From positions 1 through 56,275 of the forward strand of contig JAFAFW010000063.1 in NCBI GenBank assembly GCA_023423275.1: a DNA stretch of 56,275 nt, in the 5' to 3' direction. This DNA comes from Pseudomonadota bacterium (GTDB taxonomy: Bacteria > Pseudomonadota > Alphaproteobacteria > Rhizobiales > Hyphomicrobiaceae). The notes under the pieces are model-generated. The model searched no databases. It saw only the letters and a program-made list of their open reading frames with translations, and had not been told where the DNA came from. Position 1 is the first letter of the stretch. Each line of letters starts with the position of its first letter. This document shows positions 16,128 through 24,478 of the stretch, piece by piece. A program made the translations under genes and the position numbers.

Positions 16128-17948
16128 ATGTGCGGGATCGTGGGCATTCTTGGTTCCAAACCGGTCGCTGAAGATCTGGTCGACGCGCTGCGACGGCTGG
16201 AATATCGCGGTTACGATTCAGCGGGCATCGCGACTGTCGAGAACGGCCATCTCGATCGGCGGCGGGCCGAAGGCAAGCTGAAGAACCTCGAAATCCGATT
16301 GTCGAATCAACCCTTGCAGGGACATGTCGGCATTGGGCATACGCGCTGGGCGACCCACGGCAGGCCGGTGGAGCGCAACGCGCACCCGCATATGAACGAC
16401 AAGGTCGCGGTGGTCCACAACGGGATCATCGAGAACTTCCGGGAGCTGCGCGCCGAGCTGACGGCCAACGGCTACGAATTCGTGACCGAGACGGACACGG
16501 AGACTGTGCTTCATCTCGTCAGTGACTATCTGGCCAAGGGGCTTGCTCCAGTGGAGGCCGCGCAGGCGGCGTTGCGGCGGCTGACCGGGGCTTTCGCGCT
16601 CGGCATCATTTTCGCCGGCGAGGACAACCTGATGATCGGCGCGCGGCAAGGTCCGCCGCTGGCTGTCGGGCACGGATCGGGTGAAATGTATCTCGGCTCG
16701 GATGCCATCGCGCTTGCGCCGTTCACCGATGCCGTCACCTACCTGGAAGATGGCGACTGGGTGGTTCTGACGCGCGAAGGTGCGACGGTGCGTGATGCTT
16801 CCGGCGACGTCGTCGATCGCCCCGTGATCAAGTCCATCGCCAGCTCGCTGCTGGTCGACAAGGGCAACTATCGCCACTTCATGGCGAAGGAAATTCACGA
16901 ACAGCCCGAGGTCATCAGCCACACGCTGGCCAACTACATCGACATGGCGGCCGGAAAGGTCGTGTTTCCCGATCTCGGCGTGGATCTCGCCAAGATTTCC
17001 CGGGTCACGCTGACGGCCTGTGGTACGGCCTATTATGCGGGCGTGGTCGGCAAGTACTGGATGGAGCGCTACGCGCGCGTTCCCGTTGAAGTCGATGTCG
17101 CATCCGAGTTCCGTTATCGCGAGGCGCCTCTGCCCGAAGGCGGGCTGGCGCTGCTCGTTTCGCAGTCGGGCGAGACGGCCGATACATTGGCCTCGCTGCG
17201 CTATTGCAAACAGAACGGTCAGCGGATTGCGGCGATCGTCAATGTCCGGACGTCGACCATTGCGCGCGAATCGCATGCCGTTCTTCCGACCCTGGCCGGG
17301 CCGGAGATCGGCGTGGCATCGACCAAAGCCTTCACCTGCCAGCTTTCGGTGCTCGCCTGTCTCGCGATCGCCATCGGCCGGGCGCGCGGTCACATCAGCG
17401 CGGAGCAGGAGCAGGAACTGGTCCGCGCGCTGACCGAGGTGCCCCGGCATATCAGCAGCGTTCTGCGCAATGACGCCCAGTACGAGACATTGGCCACGTC
17501 CATGCACAAGGCAAAGGATGTGCTCTACCTCGGCCGCGGTCAGAGTTTCCCGGTGGCGCTCGAAGGCGCTCTGAAGCTGAAGGAAATTTCGTATATCCAC
17601 GCCGAAGGCTACGCCGCCGGTGAACTGAAGCATGGCCCGATCGCGCTGATCGACGAAAACGTACCGGTCGTCGTCGTGGCTCCGGAGGATGACCTGTTCG
17701 AGAAGACGGTTTCGAACATGCAGGAAGTTGCCGCGCGAGGCGGACAGATCATCCTCGTGTCGGATGCTGCGGAGGATAAGGCCGGCTGCAAATTGCAGGC
17801 TCACCTGCACATGCCGCGGATCCATCCGTTCACGGCTCCGCTGGTCTATGCCGTACCGATGCAGCTCATGGCGTACCATACGGCTGTCGTGATGGGGACG
17901 GACGTCGATCAGCCCCGCAATCTTGCGAAGTCGGTAACTGTGGAGTAA
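16128..17948 (+). CDS. glmS: Glutamine-fructose-6-phosphate aminotransferase (isomerizing)
   Basis: A 606-residue enzyme making glucosamine-6-phosphate from fructose-6-phosphate and glutamine, the committed step to UDP-GlcNAc. The start is fixed at ATG 16128 because Cys2 of M-C-G-I-V-G is the catalytic nucleophile after Met removal; upstream in-frame TTG codons must be ignored. The N-terminal glutaminase domain (1 to about 220) has G-H-T-R-W-A-T-H-G. Two SIS domains follow, with S-Q-S-G-E-T-A-D-T and S-T-K-A-F-T. The protein ends in the conserved L-A-K-S-V-T-V-E. No glmS ribozyme-like sequence was seen in the short leader. Confidence 0.97.
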   Translation: MCGIVGILGSKPVAEDLVDALRRLEYRGYDSAGIATVENGHLDRRRAEGKLKNLEIRLSNQPLQGHVGIGHTRWATHGRPVERNAHPHMNDKVAVVHNGIIENFRELRAELTANGYEFVTETDTETVLHLVSDYLAKGLAPVEAAQAALRRLTGAFALGIIFAGEDNLMIGARQGPPLAVGHGSGEMYLGSDAIALAPFTDAVTYLEDGDWVVLTREGATVRDASGDVVDRPVIKSIASSLLVDKGNYRHFMAKEIHEQPEVISHTLANYIDMAAGKVVFPDLGVDLAKISRVTLTACGTAYYAGVVGKYWMERYARVPVEVDVASEFRYREAPLPEGGLALLVSQSGETADTLASLRYCKQNGQRIAAIVNVRTSTIARESHAVLPTLAGPEIGVASTKAFTCQLSVLACLAIAIGRARGHISAEQEQELVRALTEVPRHISSVLRNDAQYETLATSMHKAKDVLYLGRGQSFPVALEGALKLKEISYIHAEGYAAGELKHGPIALIDENVPVVVVAPEDDLFEKTVSNMQEVAARGGQIILVSDAAEDKAGCKLQAHLHMPRIHPFTAPLVYAVPMQLMAYHTAVVMGTDVDQPRNLAKSVTVE

Positions 17949-18060
17949 TCCGTCAACAGGCTAATTTATCGGGTCGCCGAATTGCCTCAAATCCGTGCTT
18001 CGCATAGGCTTTCACGCCGACGGAGGTCATGACCAGGAGAGTCGGAAGGGGAAATCCGCG

Positions 18061-19140
18061 ATGAAACAGGCGAACACATCCGGGATCGGGGCTAAAGCAA
18101 AACAGCTCGGTTGGATGTGGAGTGCCGTGGTGGTGGCCGGGGTCGTGTTGGGCTCCGCTCTGCCGGGCCCCCAGACGATGCCAGCCGTCGCAAAAGGCAA
18201 GAGCGCGTCAGACCAGTCCGACAAGTCCGGTTCGGCGGAAGCCAGCATTTCGGCCGCCGTCAATGTGCTTGAATCGGGCAAGGCTGAAGCGGCCTCTCAA
18301 CAGCTTTCGGCGCTCATCTCAGGCGGGAAGATCACCAGCGCGCAGATGGCGCGTGCGCTCTATTACCGTGGCATGGCCTACCGCAAGGTGAGCAAGCCCG
18401 CCCAGGCGATTGCGGATTTGACCAGCGCACTCTGGATCAAGAACGGGCTTGAGGCTGCGCAGCGGAACGATGCCTTGCTGCAGCGTGCCGGCGCCTATCG
18501 GGAAGCCGGGCTTGCCGATCAGGCCGAGGCCGACGAGAAGCGGGCAGCCGCGGGAGACAAGGGCGGTAGCGCATCGCCATCCGGCACCAAGGTCGCGTCG
18601 GCGGAGGCTGCGCCTTCTGCATCTTCCTCTCAGTCCGGCCTCGGGTTCGGAAATTTCTTCGGGTCGTTGTTCGGCGGTGGTTCGTCATCGGCATCGCAGC
18701 CGCCCGCTCCGGCACAGACGGCTTCCGTTGGCGACTGGAGCACAAGTTCCAGTCATGCAACGGGTTCGCGCAGATCCGATGCGAGTGGGGAGGCGCCCGC
18801 CGCGGCAGTCTCCTCGTGGACGACGGGTTCGACCGTTACCGCCAACGCCTCGGCGGCAACGGTGCAGAAAGCCTCGGTCCAGAGATCCTCCGCCTCCAGC
18901 GGCAAGTTCGTTCAGATCGCTGCTGTCCGCAGCCGCGACCAGGCCCAAGCCGTTGCCGCAAAGGTGCAACGCATGGCCTCGTTCAAGGGGCATGACGCGC
19001 AGATCGACGAGACCGTCATGGGCAACATGGGGACGCTTTACCGCGTGCGTCTGGGACCATTCGCGAGCGCGGCGGAAGTGAATGGCGCGTGCCCAAGTCT
19101 GCGCAAAGCGGGCCTCGATTGCCTGCCCATCGACCGGTAG
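18061..19140 (+). CDS. TPR- and SPOR-domain envelope protein
   Basis: A 359-residue protein. A short N-terminus leads into a hydrophobic helix (about 18-42) that may be a signal anchor. Two TPR-like helix pairs follow (about 60-160), then a long Ser/Ala-rich low-complexity linker and a C-terminal SPOR domain (about 278-359, beginning G-K-F-V-Q-I-A-A and ending D-C-L-P-I-D). It probably sits in the inner membrane with the SPOR domain binding septal peptidoglycan. ATG 18061 is chosen because the hydrophobic anchor follows it. The frame extends upstream to 17995 but without an SD. It follows glmS. Confidence 0.8.
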   Translation: MKQANTSGIGAKAKQLGWMWSAVVVAGVVLGSALPGPQTMPAVAKGKSASDQSDKSGSAEASISAAVNVLESGKAEAASQQLSALISGGKITSAQMARALYYRGMAYRKVSKPAQAIADLTSALWIKNGLEAAQRNDALLQRAGAYREAGLADQAEADEKRAAAGDKGGSASPSGTKVASAEAAPSASSSQSGLGFGNFFGSLFGGGSSSASQPPAPAQTASVGDWSTSSSHATGSRRSDASGEAPAAAVSSWTTGSTVTANASAATVQKASVQRSSASSGKFVQIAAVRSRDQAQAVAAKVQRMASFKGHDAQIDETVMGNMGTLYRVRLGPFASAAEVNGACPSLRKAGLDCLPIDR

Positions 19141-19302
19141 CGACAGTGTGCCCCGGCACTGCCTGGAGTTCATGGGCGCGGACTACCCTTTATCCCTATT
19201 GCGCTGCGGCCTGATACCGGCCCATCCTGTAGTTGACGCGGAGCCTCTCCGAGAGTTCCGCCACGAGGGTTAACCGGTCAGCCGGGACTGAAGTAGCGTC
19301 GT

Positions 19303-20088
19303 ATGCAGAGCAACATGCCGGAGGGGCCGTCGCGCGGCGATTCAGGTGGCCCGCCACGATCCGAAGTCGGTCTCCCGCCACGCGGGGGCGGGAGCAGTCT
19401 GGGTGAGTTCCACTTCGGCGCCCGGCTGCGCAATTACTTCCTGACGGGCCTCGTCATTGTCGGGCCGGTGACCATCACGCTTTATATCGCCTGGTGGTTC
19501 ATCAATGTCGTCGACGCCTGGGTCAAGCCGTTCGTCCCGCGCATTTACAATCCCGAGACCTACCTGCCGTTTCCGATGCCGGGAATCGGGCTTCTGTTCG
19601 CGATCATCGGCTTGACCCTGATCGGAGCACTGGCGGCCAACCTCCTCGGCCGCACGATCATCAGCTCGGGCGAAATGTTCCTCGAGCGTATGCCGATCGT
19701 GCGCAACCTGTATCAGGCTCTGAAGCAGATCTTCGTGTCGGTCGTCACGGCGGCCGGTCCCAATACTCCCTTTCACAAGGTCGGGCTGATCGAGTTTCCA
19801 TCGAAAGGGATCTGGTCGCTGGTCTACATCACAGGCGAGGCGACGGGTGAGATCAAGGCCGTGCAGCCCGGCGGGCGAGACGATCTCATGACCGTCTTCA
19901 TGCCGACCGGGATCATGCCTCCCACGGGTTTCGTATGCCTGGTCCCGCGGCGGGACGTCATCTTCCTCAGCATGAGTGTGGAGGATGCCGCGAAGATGGT
20001 GATCTCCGCCGGCATGGTGATGCCAGAGTATCAGAAGCAACTCAAGTCTCTGGCTGAAGCGGCCCGAGCTGAAACGCCGCCGGCATGA
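19303..20088 (+). CDS. DUF502 family membrane protein
   Basis: A 261-residue integral membrane protein of the conserved DUF502 family. A Gly/Pro-rich N-terminal tail precedes two transmembrane helices (about 46-72 and 98-122). A soluble C-terminal domain follows with the family-typical P-I-V-R-N-L-Y, G-L-I-E-F-P, V-F-M-P-T-G and P-T-G-F. No enzymatic function is established for the family. It lies between a SPOR-protein gene and a short-chain dehydrogenase gene, about 160 and 110 bases away respectively, so it may be monocistronic. Confidence 0.88.
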   Translation: MQSNMPEGPSRGDSGGPPRSEVGLPPRGGGSSLGEFHFGARLRNYFLTGLVIVGPVTITLYIAWWFINVVDAWVKPFVPRIYNPETYLPFPMPGIGLLFAIIGLTLIGALAANLLGRTIISSGEMFLERMPIVRNLYQALKQIFVSVVTAAGPNTPFHKVGLIEFPSKGIWSLVYITGEATGEIKAVQPGGRDDLMTVFMPTGIMPPTGFVCLVPRRDVIFLSMSVEDAAKMVISAGMVMPEYQKQLKSLAEAARAETPPA

Positions 20089-20196
20089 GAGGCAGTTGCC
20101 AGCATTGACCCGGGCGCGATATGTGCGGCATCGGCGCGATGCGCTATGGTCCGCGCGGAACGAAGACAACCATGAAACCTTCGAGGAACATGACCC

Positions 20197-20949
20197 ATGA
20201 GTAGCCGCCTGCAGGGCAAGACTGCCTTCTGTACTGCTTCGGGTGCCGGCATCGGCCGCGCCACTGCGATCGCATTTGCGCGTGAAGGCGCGAAAGTGAT
20301 TGCCACGGACATCGACGAGAGCAAGCTGGCCGGTCTCGACAAGGAAGGCATTTCGGAATGCCTCGTGCTCGATGTCCGCGATACGGCGGCAGTCGAGGCC
20401 GTGGCCAAGCGCTTTTCGCCGGTCAACATTCTTTTCAATGCGGCGGGCTTTGTGCATCACGGCACGGTTCTGGAGAGCACCGATGCCGAATGGGACCTGG
20501 GTTTCGATCTCAACGTGCGTTCGATGCACCGCACGATCAAAGCCTTCCTGCCCGGTATGCTGGACAACGGCGGAGGCTCGATCGTCAACATCGCGTCGGG
20601 TGCCGGATCGATTAGGGGTGTCCCGAACCGCTACGTGTACGGCGCTACCAAAGCCGCCGTGATCGGCCTGACGAAATCGGTCGCGGTCGACTTCATCCGT
20701 CGCGGGGTACGTTGCAACGCGATCTGTCCGGGAACGATCCAGTCGCCATCGCTCGATGACCGTATCGTGACGCTCGGCAAGTCGGTCGGCGGTACGGAGA
20801 AGGCGCGGCAGATGTTCATCGAGCGTCAGCCGATGGGCCGTCTTGGGACAGCCGAAGAAGTCGCGGCGATGGCGGTCTATCTGGCGTCCGACGAGAGCAA
20901 GTTCACGACCGGCACCACCATGCTGGTCGATGGCGGATTCGCGCTCTGA
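20197..20949 (+). CDS. Short-chain dehydrogenase/reductase (DHRS6/fucose-dehydrogenase-like)
   Basis: A 250-residue classical SDR with the cofactor loop A-S-G-A-G-I-G (15-21), Asp in I-A-T-D-I favouring NAD over NADP, the N-A-A-G motif, catalytic Ser in I-A-S-G-A-G and the Y-G-A-T-K active site. The C-terminal half (C-P-G-T-I, S-P-S, R-Q-P-M-G-R-L) resembles DHRS6/BDH2 and sugar-acid dehydrogenases. Its stop overlaps the start of the GNAT gene (TGATG), so it is probably the first gene of an operon with the isomerase and DenD genes. A sugar-acid or hydroxy-acid substrate is inferred from that context. Confidence 0.85.
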   Translation: MSSRLQGKTAFCTASGAGIGRATAIAFAREGAKVIATDIDESKLAGLDKEGISECLVLDVRDTAAVEAVAKRFSPVNILFNAAGFVHHGTVLESTDAEWDLGFDLNVRSMHRTIKAFLPGMLDNGGGSIVNIASGAGSIRGVPNRYVYGATKAAVIGLTKSVAVDFIRRGVRCNAICPGTIQSPSLDDRIVTLGKSVGGTEKARQMFIERQPMGRLGTAEEVAAMAVYLASDESKFTTGTTMLVDGGFAL

Positions 20950-21428
20950 TGAATCGCGGGGTGACGCTGGAAGCAGGGGCATTGACGCTGCGGCGCGCGG
21001 GCGCCGCAGACCATGACGCGCTTCTGGCGTTGCAACACCGCGCCTATGCCAGAAACCGCACCTTGCTCGGGGTCGAGCCGCTTCCGCTGTGCGTCGACTA
21101 TCACGTCGTTCTCGCCGAGAAGGAAGTCTGGCTCGCCGATAGCAAGGGCGGCCTGGCCGGGGCCCTGGTGCTGGAGCCCCGGGACGGCGACCTGCTGATC
21201 GAAAGCATCGCGACCGATCCGGCCTGTCAGGCTCAGGGACACGGCCGTGCGCTGCTGGCTGCGGCCGAGGCGCGTGGCCGTAGCCTCGGCTACCGCGCGG
21301 TGCGCCTCTATACCGGCTCGAAGCTGACGCACCTGATCGACTGGTACGCGCGTCACGGGTTCACGATCGAGCGCGTTGAAGCTTTGAGCGACCGATCCAT
21401 CACGCACATGATCAAGACTATTTTCTAG
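20949..21428 (+). CDS. GNAT family N-acetyltransferase
   Basis: A 159-residue single GNAT domain. The acetyl-CoA-binding loop reads A-Q-G-H-G-R-A (about 97-103) after a beta-strand I-E-S-I-A-T, followed by L-G-Y-R-A-V-R-L-Y-T and the late Y-A-R-H-G-F. The start codon overlaps the SDR stop codon by one base. It is 12 bases upstream of the isomerase gene, so the four genes 20197-23212 are likely one transcript. The amine substrate is unknown. Confidence 0.85.
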   Translation: MNRGVTLEAGALTLRRAGAADHDALLALQHRAYARNRTLLGVEPLPLCVDYHVVLAEKEVWLADSKGGLAGALVLEPRDGDLLIESIATDPACQAQGHGRALLAAAEARGRSLGYRAVRLYTGSKLTHLIDWYARHGFTIERVEALSDRSITHMIKTIF

Positions 21429-21440
21429 GGAAGAAATCTG

Positions 21441-22217
21441 ATGCCGCGCTTTGCCGCCAATCTCAGCATGATGTTTACCGAGTTGCCGTTTCTCGATCGC
21501 TTCGAAGCCGCGGCAAAGGTGGGTTTCACGGGGGTGGAGTTTCTGTTTCCCTATGAGTTCCCGGCCAATGAAATCTCTGCGCGCTTGAAGGGCAATGGAC
21601 TGACGCAGGTCCTGTTCAATCTGCCTCCGGGCGACTGGAGCAAAGGAGAACGCGGCTTGGCGGCGCTGACCGGCCGCGAGGCCGATTTCGAGGCTGCGAT
21701 GGCGAAGGCGTTGACGTATGCCGAGGCATTGGGCTGCCCGCGCGTCCATGCGATGGCCGGCCTTGTGCATCAGGGGGCGGTTCGCGCGACCTATGTGAGC
21801 AATCTGAAGAAAGGCGCCCGCATGGCGGCTGCGTCCGGCGTCGAGGTCATCATCGAGCCGATCAATACCCGCGACATCCCGGGGTTCTTCCTCAATCGCA
21901 CGTCCGAAGCGCGCGCTGTGATTTACGAGGTTGGAGAGCCGAATTGCGGGCTACAGTTCGACCTCTATCACCGGCAGGTCATGGAGGGTGACGTCGCGGT
22001 TGCCATTCGCGAGTATGCCCCCCTGACCCGTCACTATCAGTTGGCCGGGCCGCCGGATCGCGGTGAGCCTGACGCAGGTGAACTGAACTACCCCTGGCTG
22101 TTCAAGCTTATCGACGACACCGGATTCGACGGCTGGATCGGCTGCGAATACAAACCGCGGAACGGGACGATCGAAGGCTTGAAATGGGTCGAGCGCTGCG
22201 GCGCCCGGCTCGGCTGA
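21441..22217 (+). CDS. otnI: 2-oxo-tetronate isomerase / hydroxypyruvate isomerase family
   Basis: A 258-residue TIM-barrel isomerase of the Hyi/OtnI family. The opening F-A-A-N-L-S-M-M-F-T-E, the V-E-F-L-F-P-Y segment, the metal-site Glu in I-I-E-P-I-N-T-R-D and the C-terminal G-C-E-Y-K-P are diagnostic. OtnI members interconvert 2-oxo-tetronates in four-carbon acid sugar catabolism, while Hyi converts hydroxypyruvate and tartronate semialdehyde. The DenD gene 23 bases downstream favours OtnI. The usual kinase (OtnK) and aldolase (OtnC) are not in this window. Confidence 0.82.
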   Translation: MPRFAANLSMMFTELPFLDRFEAAAKVGFTGVEFLFPYEFPANEISARLKGNGLTQVLFNLPPGDWSKGERGLAALTGREADFEAAMAKALTYAEALGCPRVHAMAGLVHQGAVRATYVSNLKKGARMAAASGVEVIIEPINTRDIPGFFLNRTSEARAVIYEVGEPNCGLQFDLYHRQVMEGDVAVAIREYAPLTRHYQLAGPPDRGEPDAGELNYPWLFKLIDDTGFDGWIGCEYKPRNGTIEGLKWVERCGARLG

Positions 22218-22240
22218 TCTCTGACATCTGGAGTGAAATC

Positions 22241-23212
22241 ATGAACGTACTCATTATTGGCGGCGCCGGTATGGTGGGCCAGAAACTGGCCCGGCGGCTT
22301 GCCCAGGATGGCCGCCTCGGCGACCGCGAGATCAGCAGCCTGACGCTCCACGACGTCGTCGAGGCGCAGAAGCCGGACAGCACCTTTCCAGTCAGCACGA
22401 AGATCAGCGATCTGTCCCAGCCTGGCGAGGCCGCGAAGCTCATCGCCGACAAGCCGGACCTTATCTTCCATCTGGCGGCGATCGTGTCGGGCGAGGCCGA
22501 GCAGGACTTCGACAAAGGCTATCGTATCAACATGGATGGCACCCGCTATCTGCTCGAGGCGATCCGTGCGGCGGGCAACAAACCGCGCCTTGTCTTCACC
22601 AGTTCGATCGCGGTTTTCGGCGCTCCGTTCCCGGAGGCAATCGGTGACGAGTTTTTCCATACCCCGCTGACGTCCTACGGCACGCAAAAATCCATCTGCG
22701 AGCTGCTGCTGTCTGACTACACTCGCAAGGGGTTCGTGGACGGCATCGGCATTCGCCTGCCGACGATCTGCGTGCGTCCGGGCAGGCCGAACAAGGCGGC
22801 CTCGGGCTTCTTCTCCAACATCATCCGCGAGCCGCTGGCGGGCGAGGAAGCCGTCCTTCCGGTCGCGGAAGACGTCCGCCATTGGCACGCCAGTCCACGT
22901 GCGGCTGTCGGCTTCCTGGTTCACGCCGCGACCATCGATGGCGCCAAGGTCGGCTCGCGACGCACTCTGACGATGCCGGGGTTGTCGGTTACGGTCGGCG
23001 AGCAGATCGCCGCCCTGAAAAAGGTTGCAGGCGATAAGGTCGCCGCGCGAATCCGCCGCGAGCCTGATCCGGTGATCACGCAAATCGTCGCTGGTTGGCC
23101 GCGCAACTTCGATGCCAGCCGCGCACGGTCACTCGGTTTCACGGCGGAGTCGAGCTTCGAAGACATCATCAGAATTCACATTACCGATGAACTCGGCGGC
23201 AAGATCGCCTGA
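22241..23212 (+). CDS. denD: D-erythronate dehydrogenase-like NAD-dependent epimerase/dehydratase family
   Basis: A 323-residue extended-SDR protein with the NAD loop G-G-A-G-M-V-G-Q at the N-terminus, H-L-A-A-I-V-S-G-E-A, a Ser-containing F-T-S-S-I-A-V-F-G and active site Y-G-T-Q-K. These match DenD, which oxidises D-erythronate to 2-oxo-D-erythronate. ATG 22241 is chosen for the immediate N-V-L-I-I-G-G strand and the upstream GGAGTG. It directly follows the isomerase gene, its usual pathway neighbour. It ends the operon; a hairpin lies about 50 bases further on. Confidence 0.85.
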   Translation: MNVLIIGGAGMVGQKLARRLAQDGRLGDREISSLTLHDVVEAQKPDSTFPVSTKISDLSQPGEAAKLIADKPDLIFHLAAIVSGEAEQDFDKGYRINMDGTRYLLEAIRAAGNKPRLVFTSSIAVFGAPFPEAIGDEFFHTPLTSYGTQKSICELLLSDYTRKGFVDGIGIRLPTICVRPGRPNKAASGFFSNIIREPLAGEEAVLPVAEDVRHWHASPRAAVGFLVHAATIDGAKVGSRRTLTMPGLSVTVGEQIAALKKVAGDKVAARIRREPDPVITQIVAGWPRNFDASRARSLGFTAESSFEDIIRIHITDELGGKIA

Positions 23213-23725
23213 GACAAATCGGAGCAGCGCGACCTTACGATCCTGGTTCAGGTGATAGAATCGCCGCGGTGGGGTGAACCCTTCCGCGGTTTCGCCGTTA
23301 TATGATCGGCCAAGCAGGCGATCGCGACCACTTCGTCAACGTCCGAGGTCACGGGATCAGGTCCGCCTAAAAGTGCTCCGTGCGGAAACGAAATTTATCG
23401 TGATCACTGTTTTGGCTTCGTTTTTTGGTCCGTTAACTTAGTTCGACCCTATTCGCGCCATACTCATTGGCGCTAACATGTTTCGGATCATGCGAGGGAT
23501 GACCGAGGTTGGGCAATCTGTGGAGGGCGGGTTCATCCCGCTAGGTGACGTCCTTGTTATGCCGCCGCGCTGACCGTCTCTCTGGTCCACTGCGATCTGG
23601 CGCATTTCTGTCCTTGGAGACGCGGATTAACGTTTCGCAGCCTTCAACGGTGGTATCGGCATGATTATCTATCTTCCTCAGAGTGCTGGACCTTTCTGAT
23701 AATCAGATCTGGCGAGGCTCCCGAC
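23213..23725. other. 513-base intergenic region upstream of ribA
   Basis: No convincing gene on either strand. A hairpin with CCGCGG arms (23264-23269 and 23284-23289) and inner GGGT/ACCC may be a weak terminator for the denD operon; it lacks a U-run. The rest is lower in GC than its neighbours (for example near 23390-23480) and may hold the ribA promoter. I looked for the conserved FMN-riboswitch segments and did not find them. Confidence 0.4.
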
Positions 23726-24478
23726 ATGGCGAACGCGACAGTTTCAGTGCAACATGTGGCTCGAGATAAGAAGATGACATCGGAAACAGACGCCGCTGCA
23801 CTCACCGCACGGCCGATCGGTGCGCCATGGCTGGAGGGCGTCCATGTGAACGGTCAGCCGGTCGTCCGCGATCGCCAGCCGTTTCGCGATACGGCGCATA
23901 CTATGCTTCCGGTCGAGTTTCAGGGTCGGGAGGTCATGTTCGATACGTACGCCTATGAGGACGATACCGCGTCCTATCAGGCGATGGCGCTCGTGCATCG
24001 TTCCGGCGAGGCCACGGACGAACTGCCGCTGGTCAGGGTGCACAGCGGCTGCGTGACGGGCGACATCTTCCATTCCCTGCGGTGCGATTGCTATCCGCAA
24101 CTCCAGAAGGCATTGGAGCGCATCATTGCCGTGCCGTTCGGCGCGATCATCTACCTGCCGCACCATGAGGGCCGCGGTATCGGATTGGTCGCCAAGATCA
24201 AAGCCTATGCCGAACAGGACCGTGGGCTGGATACGGTCGACGCCAATCTGAAGATCGGCGCCCCGGTCGACGCTCGCAATTACGAACTGGCGGCGAAGAT
24301 CCTGGCCGACCTGAAGATGCACGAGATCCGGCTGCTCACGAACAATCCGCTGAAGATCGATGCGCTTGAGCGCCTCGGCATTACGGTCGCGGAGCAGGTC
24401 CAGCACGCCACATCGCCGTCGGCACACAATGCCCGTTATCTGGCGACCAAGCGCGAGCGCATGGCGCACAAGCTTTAG
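23726..24478 (+). CDS. ribA: GTP cyclohydrolase II
   Basis: A 250-residue enzyme opening the imidazole ring of GTP, the first step of riboflavin synthesis. Zinc ligands are present in H-S-G-C-V-T-G-D and R-C-D-C, and the GTP-site E-G-R-G-I-G-L, D-T-V-D-A-N and L-L-T-N-N-P segments follow the family. The residue before the first zinc Cys is Gly, where Escherichia coli RibA has Glu (H-S-E-C). The N-terminal 40 residues are extra relative to E. coli; starts at 23726 or a later Met (about residue 17) are both possible. There is no fused RibB domain. The last 98 bases overlap the antisense xth frame. Confidence 0.88.
   Translation: MANATVSVQHVARDKKMTSETDAAALTARPIGAPWLEGVHVNGQPVVRDRQPFRDTAHTMLPVEFQGREVMFDTYAYEDDTASYQAMALVHRSGEATDELPLVRVHSGCVTGDIFHSLRCDCYPQLQKALERIIAVPFGAIIYLPHHEGRGIGLVAKIKAYAEQDRGLDTVDANLKIGAPVDARNYELAAKILADLKMHEIRLLTNNPLKIDALERLGITVAEQVQHATSPSAHNARYLATKRERMAHKL

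Noticed and set aside
16218..17879. Open frame of about 550 codons on the minus strand opposite glmS
   Set aside because: glmS on the plus strand is certain. The antisense frame is His/Arg-rich with no motif and is a by-product of high GC codon bias.
19342..20982. Open frame of about 546 codons on the minus strand across DUF502 and the SDR
   Set aside because: It spans two clearly coding plus-strand genes and their intergenic gap, and its product is low-complexity Arg/His/Asp-rich.
23213..23725. Possible FMN riboswitch before ribA
   Set aside because: The conserved RFN segments were not found on inspection; only a weak hairpin is present.
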